Positions 17,113-24,250 of a DNA stretch of 64,000 bases are shown here, in pieces (the stretch's first letter is position 1; every line of letters starts with the position of its first letter). The DNA comes from Chloroflexota bacterium. Lineage in GTDB: Bacteria > Chloroflexota > Anaerolineae > Aggregatilineales > Phototrophicaceae. The notes beneath the pieces are model-generated. The model was not told the DNA's origin, made no database searches, and saw nothing but the letters and a program-made list of their open reading frames with translations. Position numbers and translations under genes: made by a program. The stretch is from assembly GCA_016223085.1 (NCBI GenBank), contig JACRPS010000003.1:248001-312000 (forward strand), read 5' to 3'.

Positions 17113-18001
17113 CCGGATTCCACCCCCGCCCGAACTCGACGCCCAGCCGCATACGCCGGAGGATATTCAACTGCTGTTCCAACTGTATAAGGACAAGCGC
17201 ATCGAGGGGCAGCTTGAGTTTTACGAAAACCGCAGCCGCGAGAACGCCCTGAACTCCGATTTTACCTTTACCCTCGGCACATTTGTTATGACGCTGTCGT
17301 CGCTGCTGGCAACCATCAGCGCATCCGCCGCGATCCCCGTTCTGGCGTTGATCTCCGCCATTCTGCCGGCGTTTTCGGCGTTGCTGGCTGCCTTCCGCCA
17401 GCTTTACGGCTGGGACCGGCAGAGCGCGATTTACCGTGATGCCGTGCTGGGGCTGCAAAAACTGCTGCTGATGACTCCCGACGACGACCGGCTGCCCTAC
17501 ACCGACGTCACGCCGATTTTTTCCAAACTCATCAACAGCAGCGAAGCCGTGTTCACCGCCGAAGTGAGCCAGTGGGGGCAGATTGTGCTGGCAGCGCAGC
17601 AGGGGGACGCTGAGTCGCAGGCCAAAGACCCACTCGCGCGGCTGATCGAATCGGCCAACCTCAGCCCCGACCAGATGAGCGCCATTCAGTCCATTGTCAC
17701 CTCCGGGCAAACCGGCGTCAGCCTGTCCGCCATCACCACGACTCGAACCGATGTGAAGGTGGACGCGCCCGCCGCCGGTAGCGAATCGACTCCGGCGGCG
17801 CCGCCGGCAGTGAGTGGGCAGTTCTCGGCTACTACCGCAACCGTCGTCACTGCCGAACCTCCGCCCGTGGATGCGCTGCCTGAGGAACCCACCGGCCCCA
17901 CCGTCTTTGACGCGCCGGACGAAACCCTGCCTTCCACCAACGGCACAACGGCAGAAGCCGCCGCGCCGGCAGAGGAGACTGAAACGCCGCTGCACGGGTA
18001 A
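17102..18001 (+). CDS. SLATT-like two-TM membrane protein, partner of 16378-17112
   Basis: 299 residues from the ATG at 17102, preceded by AGGAGCAGGAAA and lying inside the end of the previous gene. The N-terminal helix (IQLLFQLYKDKRIEGQLEFYENR) is followed by two membrane segments (FVMTLSSLLATISASAAIPV and LALISAILPAFSALLAAF). Then comes YGWDRQSAIYRDAVLGLQKL, which fits the post-TM helix of SLATT proteins. The C-terminal third (about residues 200-299) is a long Ala/Pro/Thr/Glu-rich disordered tail. Overlapping starts suggest that both proteins are made together and may form a hetero-oligomer. Confidence 0.65.
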   Translation: MSVNRIPPPPELDAQPHTPEDIQLLFQLYKDKRIEGQLEFYENRSRENALNSDFTFTLGTFVMTLSSLLATISASAAIPVLALISAILPAFSALLAAFRQLYGWDRQSAIYRDAVLGLQKLLLMTPDDDRLPYTDVTPIFSKLINSSEAVFTAEVSQWGQIVLAAQQGDAESQAKDPLARLIESANLSPDQMSAIQSIVTSGQTGVSLSAITTTRTDVKVDAPAAGSESTPAAPPAVSGQFSATTATVVTAEPPPVDALPEEPTGPTVFDAPDETLPSTNGTTAEAAAPAEETETPLHG

Positions 18002-18049
18002 GCCTTCTTCAGCCGATCAAATGTTAAAAGTAGGTTCTCACGTGTGGTT

Positions 18050-18075
18050 GTAGGGGCGCAAGGCCTTGCGCCCCT
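18050..18075. repeat. Family A intergenic palindrome
   Basis: Near-perfect palindrome around GGGGCGCAAGGCCTTGCGCCCC between the SLATT-like gene and the structured RNA region. Confidence 0.85.
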
Positions 18076-18090
18076 TGTGTATCAGTTTTA

Positions 18091-18235
18091 GCCATGTGCG
18101 CCGCCAGGGGTCTTCACTCAGCGGACATCTCATTCGGAAGCAGGTTCCCCGGCTGAACCCTTCTTTGGTAAGCCTGCTTCCAGTAGGCTGGCAGCGGCCA
18201 ACCCTGTCTTTTTAGCCACCTTCCCGGTGGCTTTT
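18091..18235 (+). ncRNA. Candidate structured small RNA
   Basis: No protein is encoded here, but base pairing is dense. GCC-GCCAG at 18100-18107 can pair with CTGGC...GGC at 18188-18198, and a 9-bp stem GGAAGCAGG (18136-18144) / CCTGCTTCC (18173-18181) lies inside it. A terminator (18214-18235) follows on the plus strand. The rod-like layout and the neighbouring tmRNA gene allow a housekeeping RNA such as 6S RNA, but I saw no diagnostic motif. It could also be the long 3' end of the SLATT-like operon. Confidence 0.35.
18214..18235 (+). terminator. Intrinsic terminator
   Basis: AGCCACC (18214-18220), loop TTCCC, GGTGGCT (18226-18232), then TTTT. It ends the plus-strand unit that carries the SLATT-like genes or the candidate RNA. 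Confidence 0.65.
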
Positions 18236-18280
18236 GCCCTCAGCCGGACGGCTTCCAGCGTCCGGCACGGCAAACTCCAA

Positions 18281-18307
18281 ACAAAATAGCCCTGCTTTTG
18301 GCAGGGC
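18281..18307 (-). terminator. Intrinsic terminator of tmRNA
   Basis: GCCCTGC (18289-18295) and GCAGGGC (18301-18307) form a 7-bp stem, followed on the minus strand by TATTTTGTTT. It lies about 20 bases past the tmRNA 3' end. Confidence 0.8.
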
Positions 18308-18326
18308 CATTATGCCGGTACTTCTG

Positions 18327-18712
18327 TGGAGGTGTCGGGCGTCGCAGCCCGAGTCCGAAAGATTCGAAACCGCACGTCTACAAGTTTAGCCGATTCTTTG
18401 CTTTCGCCGCAGGTAGCTCCAATCGGCGGGATATGCCTGCGACTAGCCGATGTCGCTTTGGTGACTGTTATCGGCGTGCAGCCACCGCACTCGCGTCTTT
18501 GGTGACGCCCGCTGACCACCCGGACGGAGACGAATGGAGCGGACGGCTGACCTCGCAAGGTCAGCGCTCGGCTTCAGGCCTTAGGCGGCCATCGGCAGAG
18601 CGTAGGTGTTGTTTTTGGCAGTTATTGCCGTGCCCATTGTTAACGCGGTGGTATTAGGCGCCGCGACTTGCAGTACGACTTCAGCCTCCCCCGTCGAAAC
18701 TGGTTCACCCCC
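18327..18712 (-). ncRNA. ssrA: tmRNA (transfer-messenger RNA)
   Basis: The 5' end (from 18712) reads GGGGGTGAACCAGTTTCGACGG, matching the conserved tmRNA start. It pairs over 7 bp with the 3' end CACCTCC-A (18334-18327). The 3' part TTTCGGACTCGGG, followed by CCCGACACCTCC, matches the tRNA-like T-arm region. TGCAAGT and ACTTGTA can form helix P2. Tag codons run from GCC at 18619 to TAA at 18583-18581, giving the tag AKNNTYALPMAA, preceded by the typical ATAACT. The T-loop appears one base longer than usual. CCA is not fully encoded. tmRNA with SmpB rescues ribosomes stalled on broken messages and tags the product for proteolysis. Frames called across it are spurious. Confidence 0.95.
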
Positions 18713-18777
18713 GTGTAAACCCTATTGTAACGGAATCACGACCAACTGTAAAGAGGATTCGCGCAGCGCGCGTTGCG

Positions 18778-19137
18778 TCACGTGGCGGAACGAACGAAGG
18801 CGGCAACCGCATCAAAATCCAGCGGCTTTTGCAGAAACTGAATCCCAAGCTGCTTGAGGAGCGCTGGATTGGGATTGTTGGCCGCCGTCACCAGCACAAA
18901 CGGGCGTGTGTCGCCGGCGTCACGCAGGGCGCGGCCCACATCAATGCCGCTGGTGGTGCGGATCCACAGATCAAAAAAGACCACCTGCGCCTGGTCATAC
19001 GGCGCGCTCAGGAGGCTGTGAACCGAGTGAAGCGAAATCTCCGGGATAGGGTAAACGTGAATGCCGCGAGCGTTGAGGCCGATCTGGAACAGGAGGGCTT
19101 CGGTTTCGTCATCTTCGACGTAGATTACAGCGGTCAT
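18778..19137 (-). CDS. Single-domain response regulator (REC)
   Basis: 119 residues, only a receiver domain. Conserved residues are present: acidic pocket E8-D9-D10, phosphoacceptor D56 (VVFFDLW), T84 (VLVTAA) and K104 (LQKPLDF). It lacks an output domain, so it acts by protein contact, as CheY or Spo0F do. No histidine kinase is adjacent; the nearest in this window is at 49525-50904. It lies between tmRNA and etfA on the same strand, with a terminator of etfA before it, so it probably has its own promoter within 19138-19237. Confidence 0.9.
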   Translation of the reverse strand: MTAVIYVEDDETEALLFQIGLNARGIHVYPIPEISLHSVHSLLSAPYDQAQVVFFDLWIRTTSGIDVGRALRDAGDTRPFVLVTAANNPNPALLKQLGIQFLQKPLDFDAVAAFVRSAT

Positions 19138-19237
19138 GATGATGGGAGTTTATCCATGTTACGAAATTCTATTCCCTGTTATACAACACCGGAGCGATAT
19201 TATTCAAGAAAAATGTATGTAAGGTTAGAAAACACGA

Positions 19238-19277
19238 ACAAAAAAGAGGACTTACAAACCAGTTGCAAATCCTCTTT
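19238..19277 (-). terminator. Intrinsic terminator of etfBA
   Basis: AAAGAGGA (19243-19250) pairs with TCCTCTTT (19270-19277); on the minus strand the stem is followed by TTTTTTG. It lies about 20 bases beyond the etfA stop. Confidence 0.8.
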
Positions 19278-19296
19278 AGGTATGACAGCGTCTCTA

Positions 19297-20331
19297 TTAC
19301 TTGCCGAGCCGCTTCTTCAGTTCTGCTGTCAGCGCCGGGACAATCTTGTACAGGTCGCCCACCAGTCCGTAATGCGCCAGCTTGAAGATCGGCGCTTCCG
19401 GGTCTTTGTTAATCGCGACGATCACTTTGCTGGTGCGCATACCGGCCTGATGCTGAATCGCGCCGGAAATACCGCACGCGATGTACAGATCGGGCGCAAC
19501 CGTCTTGCCGGTCTGCCCCACCTGATGCGCGTACGGGATGTACCCCGCGTCCACTGCCGCGCGGCTGGCACCAATCGCCGCACCCAGCACGTCCGCCAGC
19601 GGCTTAAGCGTATTTTCAAACCCATCCTGCGCTTTCCAGACTTCAGGGTTCGGCGTGCCGGGCGGCGCTTCCTTCGGGTTGTTCGCCATCGCGCGGCCAC
19701 CGGATACGATAATCGCCGCGTCCGCCAGGTTGACCTTGCCCACTTCCTCGGCGAAGCGCTCCACTTTTGTCACCAGTTGGTCTTCGGCCAGCGCCGGCTG
19801 CACCGTGATAATCTCCGGGTTGGCGGCGGCGTTGGGTGTGTTGGCCTTAAACGCCCGCCCCCGCAGCGCGATAAACTGCGTGCTGTCGGCAGAACCGACC
19901 GCTTCGCTCAGCACTTTGCCGGCGTACACCGGGCGCACCACTTTCAGCACGCCCCCGTCCACCTCCAGGCTGGTAACTTCCGTCAGCAGGCCGGCATCGG
20001 TGTCAGCAGCAGCAGCGGCCAGCAGTTCGCGCCCGCGCGCCGTGCCCACCGCGAGCACCGCTTTGGGCTGGTACTCCTGCACCAGCTTCGTCAGCAGCGC
20101 GGCATAGGCCTCCAGCCGGTAATCCTTGAGCGTGGCATCGTCCGCAACCAGCACTTTATCCGCGCCGTACTGCCCGGCTTCCGCCGCCACCGCGCTGGCA
20201 TTCTCGCCAAAGACGAGCGCCGTCAGCGGCACGCCCAGCCGGTCCGCCACCATGCGCCCCGCGCCGAGCGCCTCCCAACTGGTTGGGTTCGCCTGGCCTT
20301 TGAAGGTTTCAATCCATACAAACACAGTCAT
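19297..20331 (-). CDS. etfA: Electron transfer flavoprotein, alpha subunit
   Basis: 344 residues. EtfA binds FAD and with EtfB carries electrons from acyl-CoA dehydrogenases to the membrane quinone pool. The C-terminal FAD domain is clear: GASRAAVDAGYIPYAHQVGQ, TGKTVAPDLYIACGISGAIQH, then INKDPEAPIFKLAHYGLVGD. The N-terminal domain begins VFVWIETFKG. The ATG at 20331 overlaps the etfB stop in an ATGA, so translation is coupled. A longer in-frame extension to 20496 is antisense noise from etfB. The acyl-CoA dehydrogenase at 25000-26217 is a likely electron donor. Confidence 0.96.
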   Translation of the reverse strand: MTVFVWIETFKGQANPTSWEALGAGRMVADRLGVPLTALVFGENASAVAAEAGQYGADKVLVADDATLKDYRLEAYAALLTKLVQEYQPKAVLAVGTARGRELLAAAAADTDAGLLTEVTSLEVDGGVLKVVRPVYAGKVLSEAVGSADSTQFIALRGRAFKANTPNAAANPEIITVQPALAEDQLVTKVERFAEEVGKVNLADAAIIVSGGRAMANNPKEAPPGTPNPEVWKAQDGFENTLKPLADVLGAAIGASRAAVDAGYIPYAHQVGQTGKTVAPDLYIACGISGAIQHQAGMRTSKVIVAINKDPEAPIFKLAHYGLVGDLYKIVPALTAELKKRLGK

Positions 20332-21107
20332 AATACTTTTTCCTCCAGCAGACGATCCACCAGCTTGGCGGCCTGTTCTTCCGGCGTGCCTTCGATCATC
20401 TCCACCTGTCCTTCCCGCGCTGGCAGGTTCATGTACCGGACGGTGCGCGTCCGCGCCGCAGGCAGCGACACCCCCAGGTCCGCCAGCGACCAGCACGGAA
20501 TGGTGGCCTTCGACGCCTTGCGGATGCCGATAAACGACGGATAACGCGGCTCGTTGATGTCCTTCATCACGCTCATGACCGCCGGCAGCCGGCTGGTCAG
20601 CACTTCCCGCCCCTGCTCCAGCAGCCGTTCCACTTGAATCGTTTTGGCGTTGTAATCTACAGCGAGGATTTTGGAGACATAACTGAGCATCGGCCAGCCG
20701 AGCTTGCGCGCGATCTGGTAATTATGCTGGTCGGTGGCAACGTCAATGCTTTCCTTGCCCAGAATCACCAGGTCTACATCGCCCAGCTTTTGGACAGCAG
20801 CGGCGGCGGCGGTCGCGTAAGCCACGCTGTCCGTGCTATCGAGCGCCGGGTCCTCAATGCGAATGGCTTCGTCCAGGCCCATCGCCAGCGCGTGTTTCAG
20901 CGCCTCCGTGTGCATCTCGCCGCCAATGGCGATCACGGACGCCTTGCCGCCGGCGTTTTTGGCCTGCACGATAGCTTCTTCCAGGGCATATTCATCCCAG
21001 GGGTTAACGACAGCCGCCGCGTCGCCCCAGGTTACGCTGCCGTTTTTGTCCACCTCCACCCTGGCGGCGGTGTCCGGCGTGCTGCGGGTAAATACCACGA
21101 CGTGCAA
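20328..21107 (-). CDS. etfB: Electron transfer flavoprotein, beta subunit
   Basis: 259 residues. The family features are the start VVVFTRSTPDTAARVEV, VNPWDEYALEEAIVQAK, the ALAMGLDEAIRI stretch and the GKESIDVATDQHNYQIARKLGWP motif, then LPAVMSVMKDINEPRYPSFIGI near the C-terminus, the segment that docks on dehydrogenases. It is the first gene of the etfBA operon. EtfB stabilises the alpha-subunit FAD and binds AMP in bacterial ETFs. The AMP-site class cannot be told apart from a bifurcating ETF by inspection alone, but no partner typical of bifurcation is present nearby. Confidence 0.96.
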   Translation of the reverse strand: MHVVVFTRSTPDTAARVEVDKNGSVTWGDAAAVVNPWDEYALEEAIVQAKNAGGKASVIAIGGEMHTEALKHALAMGLDEAIRIEDPALDSTDSVAYATAAAAAVQKLGDVDLVILGKESIDVATDQHNYQIARKLGWPMLSYVSKILAVDYNAKTIQVERLLEQGREVLTSRLPAVMSVMKDINEPRYPSFIGIRKASKATIPCWSLADLGVSLPAARTRTVRYMNLPAREGQVEMIEGTPEEQAAKLVDRLLEEKVL

Positions 21108-21237
21108 GGTACAAACCTCCTTACCGAATGAAACTGTGAATTTTTGACACGAACCAGAGAGCGCCCCCGGTTCGTCACCGATACGATCCCTATCCGCATC
21201 CTATTCTAGCGGATTTTATGAAAGAATCGAATCAGTG

Positions 21238-21594
21238 TTAGATTAATTCCGCGCCGCGCTTGCGTTTTTCGTCCGGCGGCAGCGGTCGCTCGTCGTCGTC
21301 AATCACTTCCAGCACGTCACCGTCTTCCAGCCGCACAAACGCGCCCTTGCGCTTGGCTGGTTCGTCATCCTCATCGTAAACCGGAACGTGAACATACCGG
21401 GTGGGGATGTCCACGGAGCGCGCCCGTTCGCCGCCGTTTTGCGCGTCCACGTAGGCGATCAGCAGCGCCGCGATGACTCCCGGAATCCAGCCTGCCAGCG
21501 TCAGCAAAAACACCAGCGTAAACGCGCCGCAGCCTTTGTCTATAACCGCAAAGGGCGGAAAAATCAGCGCCATAATGACGCGCCAGACAGCCAT
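21238..21594 (-). CDS. Pmp3/YqaE family membrane protein with acidic C-terminal tail
   Basis: 118 residues. Residues 1-55 are a Pmp3 (UPF0057) domain: IMALIFPPFAVIDKGCGAFT, then LVFLLTLAGWIPGVIAALLI with two membrane helices. Family members are small proteolipids that affect membrane potential and salt stress tolerance. Unusually, a ~60-residue hydrophilic tail follows (VPVYDEDDEPAKRKGAFVRL, DGDVLEVIDDDERPLPPDEK). A tail-less paralogue is at 23343-23504, with two pentapeptide-repeat genes between them. The long tail is probably cytosolic and may bind partners. Confidence 0.88.
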   Translation of the reverse strand: MAVWRVIMALIFPPFAVIDKGCGAFTLVFLLTLAGWIPGVIAALLIAYVDAQNGGERARSVDIPTRYVHVPVYDEDDEPAKRKGAFVRLEDGDVLEVIDDDERPLPPDEKRKRGAELI

Positions 21595-21619
21595 CAGTTT
21601 ATCTGCTCCTTACTTGTAT

Positions 21620-21658
21620 CAGGCTTTTGGCGATTGGCTCTTAACTTTTGGCTTTTAA
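21620..21658. repeat. Family D AGCCAAAAG-type repeat
   Basis: Short degenerate AGCCAAAAG/GGCTTTTGG units near a gene start; the same motif recurs at 21757, 38050 and 40727. Confidence 0.5.
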
Positions 21659-21678
21659 TGTCCATCCAATACCGTCCC

Positions 21679-21706
21679 GTAGGGGCGCAGCATGCTGCGC
21701 CCCTAC
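21679..21706. repeat. Family A intergenic palindrome, perfect copy
   Basis: A perfect 28-bp palindrome, with arms GTAGGGGCGCAGCA and TGCTGCGCCCCTAC. Confidence 0.9.
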
Positions 21707-21756
21707 ATTCAAAACAGAAGTTAATGGACAGGATTTAGCTTTCTTGCCAACCACCA

Positions 21757-21795
21757 TCAGCCCACTGCTAATCGCTAATTGCCAACCGCCCGCCG
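21757..21795. repeat. Family D AGCCAAAAG/GCTAATCGCTAA-type repeat
   Basis: CTGCTAATCGCTAATTGCCAACCG directly follows the pentapeptide gene; related to the array at 38050-38121. Confidence 0.5.
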
Positions 21796-22404
21796 CTAGT
21801 GATAACCGTTTAGCCGGTCAGGCGACCAGTAATCCGGGTGATTCGGGTCGCTGAAGCGCGCCATGTCAATCTCCGGCGACCAGCGCGAGCCATCCGGCAG
21901 AACCGTTTCGTGATCGAAGCGCGTATCATAAAAACTGGCGCCATCCAGCCGGGCGCGGGTGAGGTTCGCCCCGTACAGCCGCGTCTGCCAGAAGTTCGCC
22001 CCCTGAAGTTGCGCCCCGCTCAGGTTCGCCAGCGACAGATCGGACACCGCCAGATAGGCGCGCCGCAGATCAGCGCCGTCCAGGTTCGCGGCGTGCAGCA
22101 GCACCTGCCGCAGGTTCGCGTCGCACAGTATTGCCGCGCGCAAATCCGCGCCGCGCAGGTTTGTTTCGCCCAGATACGCTTTGGTCAGGTTCGCGGCGTG
22201 CAGCCGGCTGCCTTCCAGATTGGCCCGCGCCAGCGCCGCACCCTGCAAATTCGCGCCGGACAGATCAATCCCCGCCAGCGACCCATCCCGGAACCAACCC
22301 GCCGCTTTTAACTTCTCTACCGCCTGCAGCGCCGCCTGATTATCGCGGCTGCTCATTTGCTCGATCAACCGCTGCTTCGATGGCCCGAATAATCCCTGAA
22401 ACAT
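21796..22404 (-). CDS. Pentapeptide-repeat protein
   Basis: 202 residues. An N-terminal segment (residues 1-40) holds RLIEQMSSRDNQAALQAVEK, a short helical domain that is also in the paralogue at 22499-23227. Residues 45-175 are A(D/N)Lxx repeats (LSGANLQGAALARANLEGSR and on) that build a right-handed quadrilateral beta-helix. The C-terminus (SRWSPEIDMARFSDPNHPDY) matches the last part of the paralogue. No membrane segment. Function unknown; the pair probably arose by duplication. Confidence 0.9.
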   Translation of the reverse strand: MFQGLFGPSKQRLIEQMSSRDNQAALQAVEKLKAAGWFRDGSLAGIDLSGANLQGAALARANLEGSRLHAANLTKAYLGETNLRGADLRAAILCDANLRQVLLHAANLDGADLRRAYLAVSDLSLANLSGAQLQGANFWQTRLYGANLTRARLDGASFYDTRFDHETVLPDGSRWSPEIDMARFSDPNHPDYWSPDRLNGYH

Positions 22405-22498
22405 CTCCCCGCCTCACTCACCAGGATTGGACACGATACATCATGACCCTACCTTCTACAATGCAGCGGTTGGAGCATAACGGTTCGCTTCATGCGTG

Positions 22499-23227
22499 TC
22501 AATTGTGGTTATTTGGCAGGTCGCAGGCCGGTGAGTTCGGGTTGTGTGACCGCCAGAACTGCGGGTGTTTGGGGTCGGTAAACCGGCTCAAATCCGCCCC
22601 CGGTTCCCAGTAGGTACAGTCCGGCAGGATGGTTTCCGTATCAAACCCGGTTTCGGCATCCAGATGCGCCCCCAGCAGATTGGCGTCATTCAGGTTCGCG
22701 CCCGCCAGCCGCGCCCCGGACAGGGTTGCCCCTTCCAGATTTGCGCCCTGCAGATAGCTACGGGTCAGGTTCGCGCCGGTCAGTCTGGCTTTATGCAGGT
22801 TCGCCAGCCCCAGGTGGGCATCGGTTAAATCCACTTTTTGCAGGTTCGCGCCGGCGAGATTCGCCCGGCTGAGATGCGCGTTCCGCAGCAGGCCGTCCAC
22901 CAGCCAGCCGCGCGCCGTCAGAATCCGCACCGCTTCAATCGCAAAACTGTTGTCCGGGCTGCCCATTTGCAGCAAGAGCGCCTCTTTCTGGCGCTGCGTC
23001 AGGCGGCGGTCGTTCAGCCGGTCAATAATCAGCACCGTGATGGCGATACTGGCGAGTTCCGTCCCCACGTTGGCATAAAAATCGGCAAAAACGCGCTGCC
23101 CAAAATGGATAAAATCAACCCCGCGATGCTGGGATACTGCCCCGGCCACTACAATCAACGCCGCCGTGACCAGCATCCCAACGCCCAATCGCTGCACGGG
23201 TTCGGCTTTCTTCAGCCACGCGAACAT
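22499..23227 (-). CDS. Membrane-anchored pentapeptide-repeat protein
   Basis: 242 residues. The N-terminus has a membrane segment (LGVGMLVTAALIVVAGAVSQ) and a second (NVGTELASIAITVLIIDRLN). A short helical module (QRQKEALLLQMGSPDNSFAI) then matches the start of the shorter paralogue. Pentapeptide repeats follow at about residues 115-205 (LSRANLAGANLQKVDLTDAH). The C-terminus (YWEPGADLSRFTDPKHPQFW) also matches the paralogue. The added membrane anchor suggests that the two versions act in different places. Confidence 0.9.
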   Translation of the reverse strand: MFAWLKKAEPVQRLGVGMLVTAALIVVAGAVSQHRGVDFIHFGQRVFADFYANVGTELASIAITVLIIDRLNDRRLTQRQKEALLLQMGSPDNSFAIEAVRILTARGWLVDGLLRNAHLSRANLAGANLQKVDLTDAHLGLANLHKARLTGANLTRSYLQGANLEGATLSGARLAGANLNDANLLGAHLDAETGFDTETILPDCTYWEPGADLSRFTDPKHPQFWRSHNPNSPACDLPNNHN

Positions 23228-23306
23228 GGTACACCTCCCGCGTTCGGCGCATTATTCTCATGATACGATGATTCGCCGGCGCGGAACCCTCAATTAAGGG
23301 GTGGCT

Positions 23307-23334
23307 GTAGGGACATGATTGTTTGTGTCCCTAC
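23307..23334. repeat. Family A intergenic palindrome, diverged copy
   Basis: GTAGGGACA...TGTCCCTAC with imperfect central pairing. Confidence 0.8.
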
Positions 23335-23342
23335 GCTTTGTT

Positions 23343-23504
23343 CTAACGGTTTTCCGCTGCGTAATTCACCAGCAGCGCCGCGATGACTCCCGGGATCCAG
23401 CCCGCCGCCGTTAGCAGCAGCACGATTAGGAACGTCCCACAGCCCCGGTCAATCACGGCCAGCGGCGGGAAGATGATGCAGACAATCGCGCGCAGACAGC
23501 CCAT
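23343..23504 (-). CDS. Pmp3/YqaE family membrane protein
   Basis: 53 residues from the ATG at 23504, which has AAGGGGAC upstream; an in-frame start at 23537 is less likely. It holds only the Pmp3 domain: IVCIIFPPLAVIDRGCGTFL, then LLTAAGWIPGVIAALLVNY with two membrane helices. This is the typical family length. It is a paralogue of the longer protein at 21238-21594. Confidence 0.92.
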   Translation of the reverse strand: MGCLRAIVCIIFPPLAVIDRGCGTFLIVLLLTAAGWIPGVIAALLVNYAAENR

Positions 23505-23575
23505 CGCCTGTCCCCTTTCGTAGGGTGAAGCGGACACTACAGATGTATACGCAGTTGGCGAACGAGGGTTGCAGG

Positions 23576-24250
23576 TCAGCCCAGATCGAGGAAGTTAACG
23601 ACCAGCCGTGCCACGCGCTGCGCCGTTTCCGGCGTGAAGTGCGTGCCGTCGAAGCTGTAGGTAAAACCGCCGCGCTGGCGTTCCAGTTCGTAGTCGTCCC
23701 AGCCGGAGGCCACGCGCTTGCCGATCAGATTAATCGTTGCCATCGTCAGCGGCGGGCGCATCGGCAGATGGGCGGGCATCAGTTCCGCGTACAGGTCCAG
23801 CGCCAGCACGTTGAGCGACCGCGCCACGTCGGCGGCCAGCGCGTTGTACTCGCGCATCACGGCAGCCAGTTCCGCGCTGTATTCCAGCGGCTCCAGCCCC
23901 ATCCACGCCAGCGCGTGGGCAAGCTGGATGCGTGTCAGCAGTTCGCGGTACGACCGGGCAAATAGGTCAGGCGTGACCATGCCGCCGGGAATCTCCTGCA
24001 CCTGTTCGTAATACGGGCGGGTCGCCGGCTGGCTGTAGGAAATGGCATCGTTGCCCCCGGCCATCACGAACACGCCGTCCGGCTGCTGGTTCAGCACGCC
24101 ATCCAGCCGGTTCAGCAGATTGACAATCGTGTTCCCACCCTCACCGGCGTTAATAATGGTGTGCTGCGGCGCTAACCGGGCCACCTCCGCCACGAAGTCG
24201 CCGCCGTAACCGCCCCATGTCAGGCTGTCACCCAGAAAAATGATCTTCAT
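23576..24250 (-). CDS. SGNH/GDSL-type hydrolase
   Basis: 224 residues. SGNH motifs are visible: block I GDSLTWGGYGGDF (catalytic Ser at about residue 8), block III GGNDAISY (Asn), and block V DGTHFTPE with the catalytic Asp and His. No signal peptide is present, so it is cytoplasmic. These enzymes hydrolyse esters or thioesters; the substrate is unknown. The gene starts inside the end of a paralogue (4-base ATGA overlap) and is expressed with it. The two share similar size and motif order, consistent with tandem duplication. Confidence 0.88.
   Translation of the reverse strand: MKIIFLGDSLTWGGYGGDFVAEVARLAPQHTIINAGEGGNTIVNLLNRLDGVLNQQPDGVFVMAGGNDAISYSQPATRPYYEQVQEIPGGMVTPDLFARSYRELLTRIQLAHALAWMGLEPLEYSAELAAVMREYNALAADVARSLNVLALDLYAELMPAHLPMRPPLTMATINLIGKRVASGWDDYELERQRGGFTYSFDGTHFTPETAQRVARLVVNFLDLG

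Noticed and set aside
18298-18857. Protein frames across 18298-18857
   Set aside because: The segment is the tmRNA gene and its flank; the frames cross conserved RNA structure and have no protein-like composition.
18829-20544. A 571-residue plus-strand frame opposite the response regulator and etfA
   Set aside because: It is antisense to etfA, crosses the etf terminator and shows no domain.
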